Shown: piece after piece, positions 36,784-38,282 of the stretch
Layout: each line of letters begins with the position of its first letter
Position numbering within the stretch: position 1 is the stretch's first letter
Source of the DNA: Mucilaginibacter sp.
Lineage (GTDB): Bacteria; Bacteroidota; Bacteroidia; Sphingobacteriales; Sphingobacteriaceae
Direction: 5' to 3'
NCBI GenBank assembly: GCA_028287865.1
Contig: JAQBOU010000122.1
Coordinates: forward strand, 1 to 38,282
Length of the DNA stretch: 38,282 bases
Position numbers and translations under genes: made by a program
Notes under the pieces: generated by a model
Told to the model about the DNA's origin: nothing
The model's database searches: none
What the model saw: only the letters and a program-made list of their open reading frames with translations

Positions 36784-38275
36784 ATACTACCCGGTTAATT
36801 CCTTTTACATTATTAATGATCTCGTTGCTTATTTTAGCAAGCAGATCATAAGGCAGATGACACCAATCGGCCGTCATACCATCTAACGATTCCACAGCAC
36901 GCAGACAGATCACGTTCTCATAAGTACGCTCATCGCCCATAACACCTACCGACTGTACCGGTAAAAATATGGAACCCGCCTGCCAAACTTTATCATAAAC
37001 ACCGGCAGAGCGCAAATTGTTGATATAAATCGCATCTGCCTCCTGTAATATATGTACTTTCTGCGGGGTAACTTCACCTAATATTCTGATAGCCAGGCCA
37101 GGACCCGGGAATGGATGCCTTCCTAAAATATTAGGATCGATGCCCAAAGCTTTACCAACACGCCTTACTTCGTCTTTAAACAGGGTGTTTAGTGGTTCAA
37201 CAACCGTTAATTTCATAAAATCGGGCAAGCCGCCAACGTTGTGGTGCGATTTGATAGTGGCCGATGGCCCTTTTACCGATACCGATTCAATAACGTCGGG
37301 ATAAATGGTTCCTTGTCCAAGCCATTTTACATCCTGAACTTCATGGGCGGCATCGTCAAATACTTCGATAAATACGCGGCCAATGGCTTTACGTTTTTTC
37401 TCGGGATCTGTAAGACCTGTCAATGCATCATAAAAACGCTGTTTGGCATCTATTCCCTTGATGTTTAAACCCATGTGCTGATAGGAGTCAAGCACCGACT
37501 GGTACTCATCCTTGCGTAGCAGGCCGTTATCAACAAATATGCAATGCAGGTTTTTACCTATCGCATGGTGCAGCAACACAGCTGCAACCGATGAGTCCAC
37601 ACCGCCTGAAAGGCCGAGGACAACCTTATCGTTGCCCAGCTTTTCCTTTAGAGCTGCAATAGTAGTTTCTATAAATGAATCGGGTGTCCAATCCTGGGTG
37701 CATCCGCAAATGTCGACCAAAAAGTTATGCAGCAATTGCTTGCCGTCAACGCTATGGGTAACCTCCGGGTGAAATTGGATGCCATAGGTTTGGGTGCCTG
37801 TTATATGATAAGCTGCAACCTTTACGGTATCAGTACTGGCAATCACTTCGAAATTACTGCCTATACTGGCAATAGTATCCGCATGCGACATCCAAACCTG
37901 GGAGCCGGGCAATATCATTTTAAACAGCGGGTTATGCTCCTGTATGTATTGCAGGTTGGCACGGCCATATTCGCGGGTGCTGGAGGGCAACACTTCGCCG
38001 CCATTAAAATGGGCGATATGTTGTGCTCCATAACAAACACCCAAAATGGGCAGGGTGCCATGATACTTTTCGAAATCAAAATGGGGGGCGTCGTCCTGTC
38101 TTACAGAGTACGGGCTGCCCGAAAGGATAATACCTTTTACACTGCTGTCAACTTCGGGAAAATGATTGAAGGGATGGATCTCGCAGTAAATATTGTGCTC
38201 CCTGACACGGCGCGCGATAAGCTGGGTAAATTGCGAACCGAAGTCAAGAATGAGGATTTTTTCTTGCATGGGCAA
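36740..38275 (-). CDS. guaA: GMP synthase (glutamine-hydrolysing)
   Basis: [50 protein letters not shown]-terminal PPATIEWE. Confidence 0.98.
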   Translation of the reverse strand: MPMQEKILILDFGSQFTQLIARRVREHNIYCEIHPFNHFPEVDSSVKGIILSGSPYSVRQDDAPHFDFEKYHGTLPILGVCYGAQHIAHFNGGEVLPSSTREYGRANLQYIQEHNPLFKMILPGSQVWMSHADTIASIGSNFEVIASTDTVKVAAYHITGTQTYGIQFHPEVTHSVDGKQLLHNFLVDICGCTQDWTPDSFIETTIAALKEKLGNDKVVLGLSGGVDSSVAAVLLHHAIGKNLHCIFVDNGLLRKDEYQSVLDSYQHMGLNIKGIDAKQRFYDALTGLTDPEKKRKAIGRVFIEVFDDAAHEVQDVKWLGQGTIYPDVIESVSVKGPSATIKSHHNVGGLPDFMKLTVVEPLNTLFKDEVRRVGKALGIDPNILGRHPFPGPGLAIRILGEVTPQKVHILQEADAIYINNLRSAGVYDKVWQAGSIFLPVQSVGVMGDERTYENVICLRAVESLDGMTADWCHLPYDLLAKISNEIINNVKGINRVVYDISSKPPATIEWE

Positions 38276-38282
38276 AGATAGG

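Noticed and set aside
37727-38281. Plus-strand 184-aa ORF opposite guaA
   Set aside because: Antisense to the conserved GATase domain of GMP synthase; no domain motifs.

Overview
This is a chromosomal window from a Bacteroidota genome. The gene content and style suggest Sphingobacteriaceae (Mucilaginibacter/Pedobacter-like), but this is inferred from protein style, not from a search. Main contents, left to right: a 5'-truncated clan GH-A (GH5-like) glycosidase convergent with a GH26 beta-mannanase-like gene; a Tat-signal SDR oxidoreductase; a complete Bat (aerotolerance) operon on the minus strand (moxR, DUF58, membrane protein, batA, batB, batC, batD, batE); an AT-rich ~1.6 kb gap holding a probable 25-aa membrane microprotein with its own terminator; a pair encoding a membrane-anchored HMA-like protein and a divergent truncated-haemoglobin-like lipoprotein; a hemA (glutamyl-tRNA reductase) gene interrupted by one in-frame TAG; a 1996-aa alpha-2-macroglobulin-like protein with an embedded TonB-plug-like motif; a six-gene fatty acid beta-oxidation operon ordered like fadN-fadA-fadE; a DUF2147-like protein; an intergenic region with a MITE-like element of nested inverted repeats; then a NOL1/NOP2/Sun-type methyltransferase, a PBP1/LppC-like lipoprotein and guaA. 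Items I consider most worth follow-up: (1) the TAG-split hemA beside the haem-protein-like lipoprotein, (2) the 25-aa microprotein, (3) the nested-hairpin element at 34070-34308, (4) the two-copy palindromic repeat found at convergent gene junctions, (5) the HMA-like/globin lipoprotein pair. No CRISPR array, rRNA or tRNA was recognised. No database searches were run; family names come from motif and fold recognition by eye.
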